A stretch of DNA of 64,000 nucleotides from Saccharomycopsis phalli. Lineage: Eukaryota; Ascomycota; Saccharomycetes; Ascoideales; Saccharomycopsidaceae. The notes beneath the pieces are model-generated. The model saw only the letters and a list, made by a program, of their open reading frames with translations, made no database searches and was not told the origin of the DNA. The stretch spans positions 1,860,001 to 1,924,000 of the forward strand of contig CP073212.1 in NCBI GenBank assembly GCA_020342235.1, written 5' to 3'. This document shows, piece after piece, positions 31,803-41,354 of this stretch; within the stretch, counting starts at the first letter, position 1; every line of letters starts with the position of its first letter. The translations under genes were made by a program, and so were the position numbers.

Positions 31803-33839
31803 ATGTCACCATCCATAAAACTCCAAAACAAACTATACATTGCCCAGTCAAATGTCGTCTCGGTGACCGATTTGGACTCCAAAAAGTCCTCCGTGCTCAA
31901 TCTCCCTCTTGTTGACCAGCCAATCACCGCATTGGTACCAAACTCCAGCGGCCTGTTCTTGGCCGTGGTCTGTCTCCATTCTGTGTACGTGGTGGAACTT
32001 TCCGGAACGAAAAAGAGCTTCCAAGTCGCAAACTCCATCACATATCGTGATAATCCCGTGCTCAGTGTCGCTTGGAGCCCCTTGGCCAGGTACGATGCGT
32101 TTCTAACTGTATTGTCACGTGATGGAATGCTTCGTGGGTACGACTTGGTCGAATCGTTTTACGACCCGGTGGTAGCGACCGAGTTAGTCGTCTCCGGAAG
32201 TAGTCTGGCCGACTTTTCGTACGTTGATTCCGGGCCCCAGAACCCGGTCCTGATTTGCTTTGGCGCCACCAGCTTGGCCGATCCAGCCGGTTGTTTGAGT
32301 CTATATGTGTTCACCGAAGAAGGCGACTTGTATGTCTTGTATCCTTACCACCCACGGCAGATTTCCGTCACAGTTCAATTTGTCAACACTCTTGTTTCGG
32401 TGTGCGAAACCGTCGAGTCTGCAAATTTCGCCGCCGACCTAGGCCGCCAGATCGGGCTGGGAAGCGCCAAGGAGTTGCGCGACGTGGACGGCCGGATGCA
32501 GGAGGTCGCCTGGGTCGAACCCGCCTCCGGAAGTCCTCAGCTCCAGGGACCGTTTGACGTGGGCCCGGACACCCTCACCGAGGACGTGAACGCACGCGGC
32601 ACCTCGGTTATTACCGAGACGGTCGACGACGTGAGCGTGGCGGTGTTTGGGTACAGTACCGGGGTGGTTGTGGCGGCAGTAGCCGACAAATTTTCCATGA
32701 AATGGGATGGGGACGACGATGAGGACGAGCCGGAGAATCTTGTATTGATAAAGTACTTGAAGATTTCCGGGGGCAGAGACACGGTAGTTTCGTCCAGCGG
32801 CACCGAGGGCGTGGTGCATGCCCACGGTCCTGGCTCGTTGGTTGAGATTGACTTCCGAGCGTGGGCCAGCGAGTTCCGGGTGCTGGTGGCCGAGGCGTTG
32901 GCCACCGGTAAGCCTCGGGTCGTGGCCGGGGTGTCGGTTCGGCGGCTAGGCGCGGGGAACGTCCTTGGGGCGGCGGTTGTGGGCGAAAATACCATGCTTG
33001 TGCGGGAGGGACTCCATGTGGAAGTGTTGGGCGGTGCCAAGCCGGCACAGAAACCGTCGGCGCCGGCTCCGGTGGATTTCCGGATGTACACCCGGAAGCA
33101 GGGCCGGATTTCCGGTAGTAACCAGGTGGACGACTTTTTGCGGCGGCTCGACGAGGACGCGCTTGTGCGGCTGTGCTACAAGAGTCCGATTCAGGTGCAG
33201 GACGATGACGGAGAAAGCGTGGATTCGGACGAGTTCAACCAGAGGATGATTACCGTGATGGCTACGATATCCGAGCGGTTTGTCGAGTCGATTGAGCAGT
33301 TGGCCAAGAGCCAGGCGCGTTTGTGCTACACCATGGCCGGTTTCAAGACCGAGTTGGAGTATCAGGTGACGAAGTTGCGCGAGGTCCGAGGTACTGCGTC
33401 GCGGTTGAGCGGGTCGGAAGTGGAGCCGCGGATGGAGAAGATCCGGGCGAAGAACCAGGAGCTCAGCCGGCGGTTGGCGGACCTTTCGGCGAAGTTGCTG
33501 AGCAAAAAGCACGAGGCCGAGCACAATATGCCAATTTCGCAGGTGGAGCGGCAGTTTTTCCAAGACATTGGCCGGATTCAGATCCGGGCGAATGAGATCC
33601 GGGCGGCGGTGGCGCGTTCCGGCAGCCAGGTGGAGTATTTCCGGGGCAGGGGGCCGGTGGGATTCGGCAAGACGCAAGAAATACTGGAGAGTCAGTTGCA
33701 GTGGTTGAAACGGCAATTGATGAAGGAGCTGGATACGCTTGAAATGGGCCGGCGAGTGTTGACGGGGGCCTTGGAATTTGTGGATCGAGGTGGTGTTGCT
33801 CGGATTGGGCAAGAAGTAGCGACATTGGCTATTACGTAA
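31803..33839 (+). CDS. NUP82: Nucleoporin Nup82 (Nup88)
   Basis: The 678-residue product matches the Nup82 layout: a beta-propeller-like N-terminal part (about 1-430, with VLSVAWSPLARYDAFLTVLSRDG near 86) and a C-terminal coiled-coil part (about 470-670). Length agrees with S. cerevisiae Nup82 (713). Nup82 anchors the cytoplasmic export platform of the nuclear pore together with Nup159 and Nsp1, and mRNA export depends on it. The second half is notably GC-rich compared with its neighbours. Long antisense frames over it are a by-product of that composition. Identification rests on overall architecture and the propeller signature, as this family diverges fast. Confidence 0.8.
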   Translation: MSPSIKLQNKLYIAQSNVVSVTDLDSKKSSVLNLPLVDQPITALVPNSSGLFLAVVCLHSVYVVELSGTKKSFQVANSITYRDNPVLSVAWSPLARYDAFLTVLSRDGMLRGYDLVESFYDPVVATELVVSGSSLADFSYVDSGPQNPVLICFGATSLADPAGCLSLYVFTEEGDLYVLYPYHPRQISVTVQFVNTLVSVCETVESANFAADLGRQIGLGSAKELRDVDGRMQEVAWVEPASGSPQLQGPFDVGPDTLTEDVNARGTSVITETVDDVSVAVFGYSTGVVVAAVADKFSMKWDGDDDEDEPENLVLIKYLKISGGRDTVVSSSGTEGVVHAHGPGSLVEIDFRAWASEFRVLVAEALATGKPRVVAGVSVRRLGAGNVLGAAVVGENTMLVREGLHVEVLGGAKPAQKPSAPAPVDFRMYTRKQGRISGSNQVDDFLRRLDEDALVRLCYKSPIQVQDDDGESVDSDEFNQRMITVMATISERFVESIEQLAKSQARLCYTMAGFKTELEYQVTKLREVRGTASRLSGSEVEPRMEKIRAKNQELSRRLADLSAKLLSKKHEAEHNMPISQVERQFFQDIGRIQIRANEIRAAVARSGSQVEYFRGRGPVGFGKTQEILESQLQWLKRQLMKELDTLEMGRRVLTGALEFVDRGGVARIGQEVATLAIT

Positions 33840-35391
33840 GTAGCATGGATATAAGTAATATTGGCTATTACGTAAGCGGAAGAGTTGGCTATAAGTGGAG
33901 AGTTTGGTGGTAATATGTTGGACCAATGTTTGGAGTGAATTGATATATTGATGAATAGTCTAGAAGAGATTAAAGAGTTGGATAAAATAGTGTTTGAATG
34001 ACAGGATTGATTGAGAGCAGTGGAGTATAGTTTTGAATTAACCATTGACAAGTGATGATAGTACCGTGTAGTGTTTACTTCTTGGCCATGTAGTAACGAG
34101 GACATTTATTTGTTGGCGGCCTTTTGTTTAATTACAAAGCTCTCTATTCCAATCCAAAGCTCTCTATTCCAATTCAAAGCTTCTAGTATTTCAAACTGAT
34201 GGTATCTCAAACTAGTAGTATCATCCGTATTGTATATTTGTATACATTATCATACATGTACACATGATACCACTTGTATGATTCCAAATTGCTTTGGTTG
34301 TGCTTAGTCATTAGTGGTTAGCTAGGAGTATGAACCACAACTCTAATGATAATCTGCAATATTGGCCTATCATATATAGAGCCTTGAAAGTGATGATGGC
34401 TTGTTTATTTAAAAAGGATATTATCTTTACTCAGTTGACTCATTTTATTGCATCCTGGCCTCTTCTATATTGGCTCTCTAACCTCTGTAAATTATCTGTA
34501 AATTACCTCTAAATTACCTCTAAATTATCTCTAAATTACTTCATCAGACTACTCCATTGGTAGATTAAAATTAGACTAACCAAATGGACAATTCGGTCTT
34601 GTTGAAATCATCAGAAACTAGTGACTTGTGAAATATCGGCAAAGTAACCAGTTTAACGTTTGCAACAAGACAAGCTTCTACATTTGCCGAGTCTGTACAA
34701 TGTCAAGATTGGGTTGCAATGGACTAGTTTGTACAGCAACTGCAACGAGAAATACAGTTTACTGTGGCTGTAATGGAGATTGGGCCAATCCTAGTAGCGG
34801 AATGGCAATCAGAACACAGCTACAATGACTGGACATTAATAATACCAGAATGATGAAAATATTAAAGAAAACTGAGCTATACTAAGGTATATTGAGGTAT
34901 ACTGAGCCATAATTGTCTATACTTACTACACCCTGCTCACTCTGCTATACCAAAACAATCAACATCACATATCCAACACCCAATTAAACACTATACACCC
35001 AACTTCTCATCAAAAATAACCTAATACTTCACCATCTTGACAGCTGACTGAAAATTATGAATACACTCTGGACAAGTACAAGAGTGCATTCCGCATTTGG
35101 CAACTTGGCAACATACGCATATCCAAGACTAAACCCCATCCAGTACAATCAAAGGGTGGAAAAAAAAACCAAAACCCTCGCTAATCAACTAGCCCCTCTT
35201 CCAACCAATTAAACTCCCCTCAAACCAATCAGTCTCCTCCTACATCCATCTCCAAATCTCAACATCCATGCCATTCATCACGTAATATTCCCTGCCTGTC
35301 TATTCACCATCCTGCATATACCCTGCCACTTTTCCTCCGGGTAACCTGCGGTCATTAGTAATTTCGAGCTCGGCGTTGTTCCTCACTCTTA
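33840..35391. other. Intergenic spacer between NUP82 and the phosphatase gene
   Basis: This 1.55 kb AT-rich spacer has small duplications (AAAGCTCTCTATTCCAAT near 34136-34175; CTCTAAATTAC near 34505-34540) and a Reb1-like site at its right end. The frame at 34628-34828 is short and unlike any protein I know. Confidence 0.5.
35337..35344. promoter_or_regulatory. Reb1-like site CCGGGTAA upstream of the phosphatase gene
   Basis: The reverse complement of TTACCCGG, 47 bp upstream of the ATG at 35392. Confidence 0.5.
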
Positions 35392-36768
35392 ATGGGAAAC
35401 AGCGCTTCGCGAACTTCAGATGGTGGCGCAAATAGCACTTCTGGAACCAGTGAGGCAGGCGTTGTTGCCGGAGAGGACGACAAACCCCCTCCGTCGAGGT
35501 CGAATCCTAATCAACAGAAACCCCCGCTGGCAAAAAGCCTGCAAAAAAATCTGCAAAAAAATCTGCCCAAGCTGAGCGTATCCCTGGCGGTTGCTTGCAA
35601 GATAGCTTTGGAGCCGTCGGAACGCGACTATTTTGGCAAAATCAGCCACAAGTTCCAGGACGATGAGGACGGCAGCAACGACGAAAATCCGAGCTATTCC
35701 GGAACCACCGACATTGGAAGCAGTCTTGGAGGATACGGGAGCAGTAGTAGCAAGACCAGCGTAGAAAAGTACGAGTATGAAAAGGCTCCTGTGAAGATCC
35801 AGCAGCCTGCTGGCGATATCCAGAAATTGTACAACCCAAAGTTCAACAAGAAGGTCATCAACCACTACGAGATTGACATTGACCTGATTATTGAGAAGCT
35901 CATTGAGATTGGGCTTTCGCGCAGATATAGCAATGAGCTTGTGGTCTCCAAAAAAGAAATCAACTACATCATCAACAAATCCAAGGAGATCTTCTTGTCT
36001 CAGCCCACGTTGTTGGAGTTGGGGTCGCCCATCAAAGTCGTGGGCGATTTGCATGGCCAGTTTAACGATCTTCTTCGCATCTTGAAGCTCTCTGGCTTTC
36101 CTCCTCACTCAAACTACTTGTTTTTGGGCGATTACGTCGACCGTGGAAAACAGTCCTTGGAGACGATTCTTCTTCTCCTTTGCTTCAAAATCAAGTACCC
36201 TAACAACTTCTTTATGCTCCGTGGGAACCACGAGTCGGGCAACATCAGCAAGATCTACGGGTTTTATGACGAGGTCAAACGGCGATTGGGGTCCGTTAAG
36301 ATATGGAAAAATTTCGTCGACGTCTTCAACGTATTGCCGATTGCCGCCATCATTTCCAACAAGATCTTCTGTGTCCACGGAGGCCTTTCCCCGTTCATCA
36401 AGTCCATGAAGCAGATCAACAAGATCAAGCGGCCCACCGACATTCCCGAGATTGGACTCTTGTCTGATCTCTTGTGGTCGGATCCCAGCGCCAAGGTCTC
36501 GGACTGGAGTCCCAACGACCGCGGGATTTCGTTTTTCTTTGGCAAGAAGAACGTCAATGACTTTCTTGCCAAGTTCAAGTTTGACTTGATTGTCCGGGGA
36601 CACATGGTTGTGGAAGACGGGTATGAGTTTTTCAACAAGAAGCGGTTGGTGACGGTGTTTAGTGCCCCAAACTACTGTGGCGAGTTTAATAATTGGGGTG
36701 CGGTGATGAGCATTGACAAGGACTTGTTGTGTAGTTTTGAGTTGTTGAAGCCTAGCAAGGGCAGGTGA
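35392..36768 (+). CDS. PPZ/PPQ-type serine/threonine protein phosphatase
   Basis: The 458-residue protein ends in a complete PP1-class catalytic domain (about 165-455) with GDLHG (218-222), GDYVDRG (246-252), GNHE (278-281), an HGGLSP block and SAPNYCGEF. The N terminus starts MGNSAS, a fit to N-myristoylation, and is Ser-rich, as in Ppz1/2. Ppz enzymes control salt tolerance and K+ transport; Ppq1 (Sal6) affects translation fidelity. Features such as [17 protein letters not shown] and the short N-terminal arm place it in this group rather than with Glc7, but I cannot separate PPZ from PPQ1. Two positions differ from canonical PP1: Ser follows GNHE where Cys is usual, and Gly replaces Ala in the RAH motif. 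Confidence 0.88.
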   Translation: MGNSASRTSDGGANSTSGTSEAGVVAGEDDKPPPSRSNPNQQKPPLAKSLQKNLQKNLPKLSVSLAVACKIALEPSERDYFGKISHKFQDDEDGSNDENPSYSGTTDIGSSLGGYGSSSSKTSVEKYEYEKAPVKIQQPAGDIQKLYNPKFNKKVINHYEIDIDLIIEKLIEIGLSRRYSNELVVSKKEINYIINKSKEIFLSQPTLLELGSPIKVVGDLHGQFNDLLRILKLSGFPPHSNYLFLGDYVDRGKQSLETILLLLCFKIKYPNNFFMLRGNHESGNISKIYGFYDEVKRRLGSVKIWKNFVDVFNVLPIAAIISNKIFCVHGGLSPFIKSMKQINKIKRPTDIPEIGLLSDLLWSDPSAKVSDWSPNDRGISFFFGKKNVNDFLAKFKFDLIVRGHMVVEDGYEFFNKKRLVTVFSAPNYCGEFNNWGAVMSIDKDLLCSFELLKPSKGR

Positions 36769-37367
36769 ATAATTAAACAGCGATATATACACTATGAATA
36801 AACATGATAACAGGATGAATGTGGTAATTAGGATTGGGTATAAATATTGCGATTTAATCTATGCTGAGGTAGTTTTGGGGGAGACTCCAGAGGAAGAGCT
36901 AAAGGAATATAAAAAGAGCGAAAGGAATATAAAAAGAGCGAAAGGAATATAAGAAGAGTTAAAGGGATATAAGAGGAAGTTCTAATCCTCAAAGAACTCA
37001 AGGGTGGTGGGAATTAAATAAGAGACTAGTATCTTCATCCAAGATAACGGATAACAGACAATAGACAAAAATAACAAATGAAAAGCATATCAATTCTCCA
37101 AAATAAAACACTGCAATGTAAAAGAGCTATTAATAAATGCCAAGACAAATTTCTTGAGTGCAACCTGCAAACACATTGGATTTTGAATTGCAATTTGACA
37201 GGAGTTTATCACAATTAGATACTGTCAAATTCCCGTGCCACATTTGCTAATTACTCATTGTCTTGGAATCGAATTCAGTTTCTCCATATTTTCTCTGCAG
37301 TTTTACTTCTACGTCATACACTAATTTCACATTTTCATCAAAGTCTATCCCCAGTTGACTTGGTCAT

Positions 37368-38048
37368 ATGTGTCGGATTAATAAACTTTCAATTCAGTTA
37401 ATTTGTACCGTTGTGATAACCAGATATATGGATAAAGTTTTTAAATTCAAAGCTTTCTCTTGTACGCCAAGCTTGGATCTAAATATGAGTACTATCTCAA
37501 TGTATTGTACCGGTGTCATGCTTAAGTCACGTGTAAAATTTTACCTGAACTGCAGTCTGAAATATTTCAGTCGCGTGATTTGTCACATGACCCTTCACAT
37601 GGCTAGCTTATCAGGCAGAACTAAACAATTTCATGCATGTCATACATATCACGCATTTCACACTACAATTTCACATGTTTTATTCTTGACCATTATTCCG
37701 CCATTTCATGCTAAGCTTATCCGTTTTATACCATCTCGAACCTCAACATTAGCTATATCTTTGCCAGATTATGACCATGCCATTTTCGAAAATCACAGCA
37801 TTACTCAACTAGAAGCTATTCCCGAATATCCCAGCCCAAAAACATCAACGAACGATTCAAAGCACCAAAAAAAAAGATTCAAAAACTCCAAAAGGGTCAT
37901 CCAAAAATACCAAAAGAGTGACCCAAAAATACCTAAAGAGTGGTCCAAAAGCATCAAAAGAATGACCCAAAGTTTCGGTAAAACCTTGACAATCAAATCA
38001 CAGGTCCTGGAAACATTCTTGGCAGTATTCTTCCAGCATATGCAGTAG
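37368..38048 (+). CDS. Orphan open frame, doubtful gene
   Basis: An ATG-started frame of 226 codons, unusually long for such AT-rich sequence. The product is rich in His, Ser, Thr and Lys. Its C-terminal third (SKHQKKRFKNSKRVIQKY ...) is basic and internally repetitive, because the DNA there repeats a roughly 25-bp CCAAAAA-rich unit. I recognise no domain, signal peptide or membrane segment. Four CACGTG/CACATG-type boxes fall inside the first third of the frame, which fits regulatory DNA better than coding sequence. It may be a young gene, a decayed gene or chance. Confidence 0.25.
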   Translation: MCRINKLSIQLICTVVITRYMDKVFKFKAFSCTPSLDLNMSTISMYCTGVMLKSRVKFYLNCSLKYFSRVICHMTLHMASLSGRTKQFHACHTYHAFHTTISHVLFLTIIPPFHAKLIRFIPSRTSTLAISLPDYDHAIFENHSITQLEAIPEYPSPKTSTNDSKHQKKRFKNSKRVIQKYQKSDPKIPKEWSKSIKRMTQSFGKTLTIKSQVLETFLAVFFQHMQ

Positions 38049-38352
38049 AAAATCCAGATCCATTCTTATCGTAACTTGTATTTCCTTGTATATTTAATCA
38101 TCCATTCCTATTTTCCCCTTCCTGTCACGTCACTTGTCAACATTTATCCATTAATTTGACCCTGTAAAACCCCGTCTTGTCAAACGCAAAACACCATCCT
38201 AGAACAAAATTTGTATGATACATTTTACAATACTAGCAATACGATATTGTCAATTACGAGTTAAGCTGCTTCCGCTGAAAATCGCATGGCCTAAAAATCG
38301 CAGTTTGTCATTGATTTTTATGTCCTATCCATAATCGTTGATCCCACTACAC

Positions 38353-38465
38353 TATTCCATGACCTATCCATAGTCTTTATTTCCATGACCTATTCATATT
38401 CTTTATTTCCATGACCTATCCATAGTCTTTATTTCCATGACCTATCCATAGTCTTTATTTCCACT
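38353..38465. repeat. 25-bp minisatellite
   Basis: About four units of TTCCATGACCTATCCATAGT plus TTTA, ending 180 bp beyond the ERV14 stop. Confidence 0.85.
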
Positions 38466-38643
38466 AGACTATTCTATTTATACTTGTGCAACTCCCTTGA
38501 TCCCGAGCCATTGGTATTGGCAGTCCCTCCAGTACTTTGTCATTACACATTTACATGGTCATTATTCACTATTCGTGTATTGGTTACCTATCAGCAATAT
38601 TCAGATAACCACCTGGTCATAGTCTCACGTACGCTTGGTCACT

Positions 38644-39099
38644 TTACATATCGTCGGCAATCAAGGCGACAATCATGGCATACAAGTAGTAGAAAAACAA
38701 AACCAAGTGGATTCCGACCTTGAACAAACTCTCTCTCTTGTGCTTGGACAACGTGCGGAAAATCTCGGTGGCGTCCAACAAGTAGTTCTTCTTGTACAAC
38801 TTGTTGGCGTTGTAAGCAAGCAAAGGCAAGTTGAGAAGAAAAGAAAACCAGTACCCGTTCACCAAGAATAACACAGTGAGGAACGCGTGTATCAGGGCCT
38901 CAGGAATGATGTAGTTATTGAGCTTGTTGCAGAGTTCAATTGGGTTGATGTAATCGCACTCGAGATCCGCATACATTATGGTGAAAAACACCTGCAAAAA
39001 GAGGTTCACGGCATTCAAAATCACCGCAAATATAAATAACCTAGAATTAGAAACGCCCCTAGTGCTTATTTTTGCTACTTACCAAGCTTCTCCCGTCAT
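38644..39099 (-). CDS. ERV14: Erv14 cornichon-family COPII cargo receptor (one intron)
   Basis: The gene is on the minus strand with two exons: 39099-39083 and 39040-38644, joined over a 42-nt intron. The spliced 137-residue product begins [20 protein letters not shown] and continues [38 protein letters not shown] and a C-terminal hydrophobic segment, matching Erv14/cornichon throughout. Three to four membrane segments are visible. Erv14 packages plasma-membrane proteins into COPII vesicles at the ER. Without splicing the frame lacks an ATG and the conserved WLFI start, which fixes the intron. It is divergent with MON1, with 87 bp between the start codons. Confidence 0.95.
39041..39082 (-). 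other. 42-nt intron in ERV14
   Basis: The donor is GTAAGT (39082-39077) and the acceptor TAG ends at 39041. The only branch-like motif is CTAAT (39050-39046), with three nucleotides between it and the AG. The intron interrupts a Trp codon after the 17th coding base. Confidence 0.9.
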
Positions 39100-39136
39100 T
39101 TTCTGGTGGTGGCCATTCGAAAAAACTCGCTATATC

Positions 39137-39151
39137 CACGTGTCCGGGTAA
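39137..39151. promoter_or_regulatory. CACGTG and Reb1-like CCGGGTAA in the ERV14/MON1 promoter
   Basis: CACGTG (39137-39142) and CCGGGTAA (39144-39151) stand side by side in the 87-bp gap between the divergent start codons. They are likely shared by both genes. Confidence 0.5.
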
Positions 39152-39186
39152 CATTCGCATGTATGGCTGGCTGGGTATAAATAATC

Positions 39187-41088
39187 ATGAGCTTACGGTA
39201 CCACAACCGGTTAGACTTGGCGCTAAAAGTTTCTCCAACAACGAGTGTCAGCATTCCAAACCCCGAACCAAACGACGATGAGGCAGCGAATGATCAGGGA
39301 GTTGTGGAAGATGATGAAGCAGCGGAAGCAGATGAGTGTAGCTTTGAGGTGAGTCGTGATGACATGAGTGAGATTGAGTTGGAAATTGACCATTTGTTGG
39401 GCGAGAGTATAAATGGAGATGTGAAGAGTGTGCCCAGCTATCCTATTTCACTAAGCAGGTTGATGAAGGATGTTACCATTGGTGACAAGCGGCGTTTGCA
39501 AAGCCTCGATCAAATCAGCGAGAGTTTGAATTTATCCAGTGAAGGATTGAGCTTAATCAGTGAAGGTCTGAATTTATCCAGTGAAGGTCTCGATTCAACC
39601 ACTAAAAGTCTCAATAGCAATGTGCAAAAATCCAGCCTGGAAACCCACCTGGGCTTCTTTGACAAAGACAAGCAGTTGTTTGTACTCAGTTCCTCAGGAA
39701 AGCCCATATACAGCTTGTTCGAGTCAGACACCGTTCTTAATTACATGGGACTTATCCTGACTCTCATTTCGTCCTTCCAAGATTCCAACGATAACGTCAA
39801 GCACTTTCTGACGGGCAAATCCACGTTTGTGGTGCTCAACAAAAGCCCCATATACCTTCTTGTCATCTCCCGATTACAAGAGTCTGTCTACGACTTGCGT
39901 AATCAGTTGTACATTGTATACAACTACATCTTGGCAGTGATCTCGCGCAAACAATTGCTCAAAGTGTTTGAGAAGCCAGGATTCGATCTCCGAGAAAAGT
40001 TGTTGACGAGATCAGATCTACACAACATCAAACTGGTGTTTATCCGCAAGACTTATAGTCCAATGTACTTCATGAACGCCGTGGAGAGTATTTACATGCC
40101 AAATAGCGTCAAGACTCGGGTCAGCACAATCATGAACCGGAATCGGTGTCCGGAAATGTTCTACGGCATTATTGCCGATAGTCAAGGCAAGATCGTGTCA
40201 ATATTGAGGCCTAGGAACCACTTGTTGCATACCATGGACCTTCATGTTTTGTTTCCCGTGGTTTTTTCACAGGCCCCTTCAGACGCAGTGGATACGTTAA
40301 AAGAGGAGCTTTTTTTTCCAATTTGCCTTCCGGAATTTAACAGCAATGGGTTCCTCCACTGCTATGTGACGTATGTGAATCTGAGGGGGAGCCAAAAGGA
40401 TGAAAGTAAAAAGGACGAAAGCAAAAAGGCAGGAAGCAGTGAAAGTCAAAACGGTGAAAGTCAGAATGGTGAAAGTCAGAATGGTGAAAGTCAGAATGGT
40501 GAAAGTCAAAATGGTGAAAGCCAAAACAGCGTCAGCCAAAACAATAAAAATCAGAATGAAACCCAGAAAATCAAAGACAAACTTGGCAATTTTGTACTTA
40601 TTCTTCTCTCTGCCGACAGAAACTCCTTCTTTGCACTACGTGAAACCGCCCACAATATCACGATGCAATTGACAAATTCCGACCTCCAAAAGTACTTGGA
40701 GGTCAACCAAAGACTTAATTACTTGAGTCTCTTTGGCAAATCAGTGACGCCGTTTTTCCACTTCATCTTCAAGCTGAAAAAGAACTCACAGTTGTTTGTG
40801 CCAAACTTTGATTCTGCAAACACCAATTCCGTCACCCAGCTGTTTACCGAGCTCATGGTATACTACAAACAGCTATTCAACATCTTGACCCAGGGTGAGT
40901 CGTTTGTGTTTGAAAGATGGGCATCTGGCATCAGTGGATTGGCTCTATCAACCTCGAGCTATGAAATATTCATGTTGCTCAAGTCAAGGAATATTAACAA
41001 GACCCAATTAATTGAGAGACTCAAGGTGGTGGTCAGTTGGGTGTTTAAGCACTTTAATCGGTTATTCATCAAGGGCGTGGTGTTCTAA
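39187..41088 (+). CDS. MON1: Mon1, subunit of the Ypt7 exchange factor
   Basis: The 633-residue protein has a disordered acidic N terminus (1-145) and the Mon1 longin-type core. The core starts at LGFFDKDKQLFVLSSSGKPIYSLF (near 155) and includes FVVLNKSPIYLLVISRL and VISRKQLLKVFEKPGFDLR. Mon1 with Ccz1 activates Ypt7/Rab7 for vacuole and late-endosome fusion and for autophagy. A Ser-Gln-Asn-Gly-Glu repeat (about 422-450) is inserted between the longin blocks. The ATG at 39187 lies only 3 nt after a TATAAATA run, so a start at Met60 (39364) is a possible alternative; both leave the core intact. Confidence 0.9.
   Translation: MSLRYHNRLDLALKVSPTTSVSIPNPEPNDDEAANDQGVVEDDEAAEADECSFEVSRDDMSEIELEIDHLLGESINGDVKSVPSYPISLSRLMKDVTIGDKRRLQSLDQISESLNLSSEGLSLISEGLNLSSEGLDSTTKSLNSNVQKSSLETHLGFFDKDKQLFVLSSSGKPIYSLFESDTVLNYMGLILTLISSFQDSNDNVKHFLTGKSTFVVLNKSPIYLLVISRLQESVYDLRNQLYIVYNYILAVISRKQLLKVFEKPGFDLREKLLTRSDLHNIKLVFIRKTYSPMYFMNAVESIYMPNSVKTRVSTIMNRNRCPEMFYGIIADSQGKIVSILRPRNHLLHTMDLHVLFPVVFSQAPSDAVDTLKEELFFPICLPEFNSNGFLHCYVTYVNLRGSQKDESKKDESKKAGSSESQNGESQNGESQNGESQNGESQNGESQNSVSQNNKNQNETQKIKDKLGNFVLILLSADRNSFFALRETAHNITMQLTNSDLQKYLEVNQRLNYLSLFGKSVTPFFHFIFKLKKNSQLFVPNFDSANTNSVTQLFTELMVYYKQLFNILTQGESFVFERWASGISGLALSTSSYEIFMLLKSRNINKTQLIERLKVVVSWVFKHFNRLFIKGVVF
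40441..40540 (+). repeat. In-frame 15-bp minisatellite in MON1
   Basis: Five to six units of GGTGAAAGTCAGAAT encode GESQN and sit in a linker between conserved Mon1 blocks. Confidence 0.9.
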
Positions 41089-41354
41089 AGCTCATTGTTA
41101 CAATCATTTAGGGATATAATGGAAAAAACATTGTATGGATGACAGTATATAGATTCCTGTCTTATTCAACGATACAAAGATATACAAAGCTTGTCCAATA
41201 TTGAATAGGCGACTCGTAAATTGTCTAGCAATTCTACGTGGTTAACTCGACAACGACTTTCTGATTATCTTTCTATAATATAACTCATGTTATTCCTTAG
41301 CAACTATATATATTACGCGTCATACTCTATAAACCACACATGGCTAACACCAGA

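Larger units (their letters stand above)
36769..38643. other. Spacer with an orphan frame and E-box-like cluster
   Basis: This 1.9 kb region lies between convergent genes (phosphatase on plus, ERV14 on minus). It contains an AAAGGAATATAAAAAGAGCG repeat (36897-36970), a 226-codon frame listed separately, four E-box-like sites (37527-37602) and a 25-bp minisatellite (38353-38465). Confidence 0.5.

Noticed and set aside
32946-33926. 326-codon antisense frame over NUP82
   Set aside because: Same cause: antisense of a GC-rich coding region.
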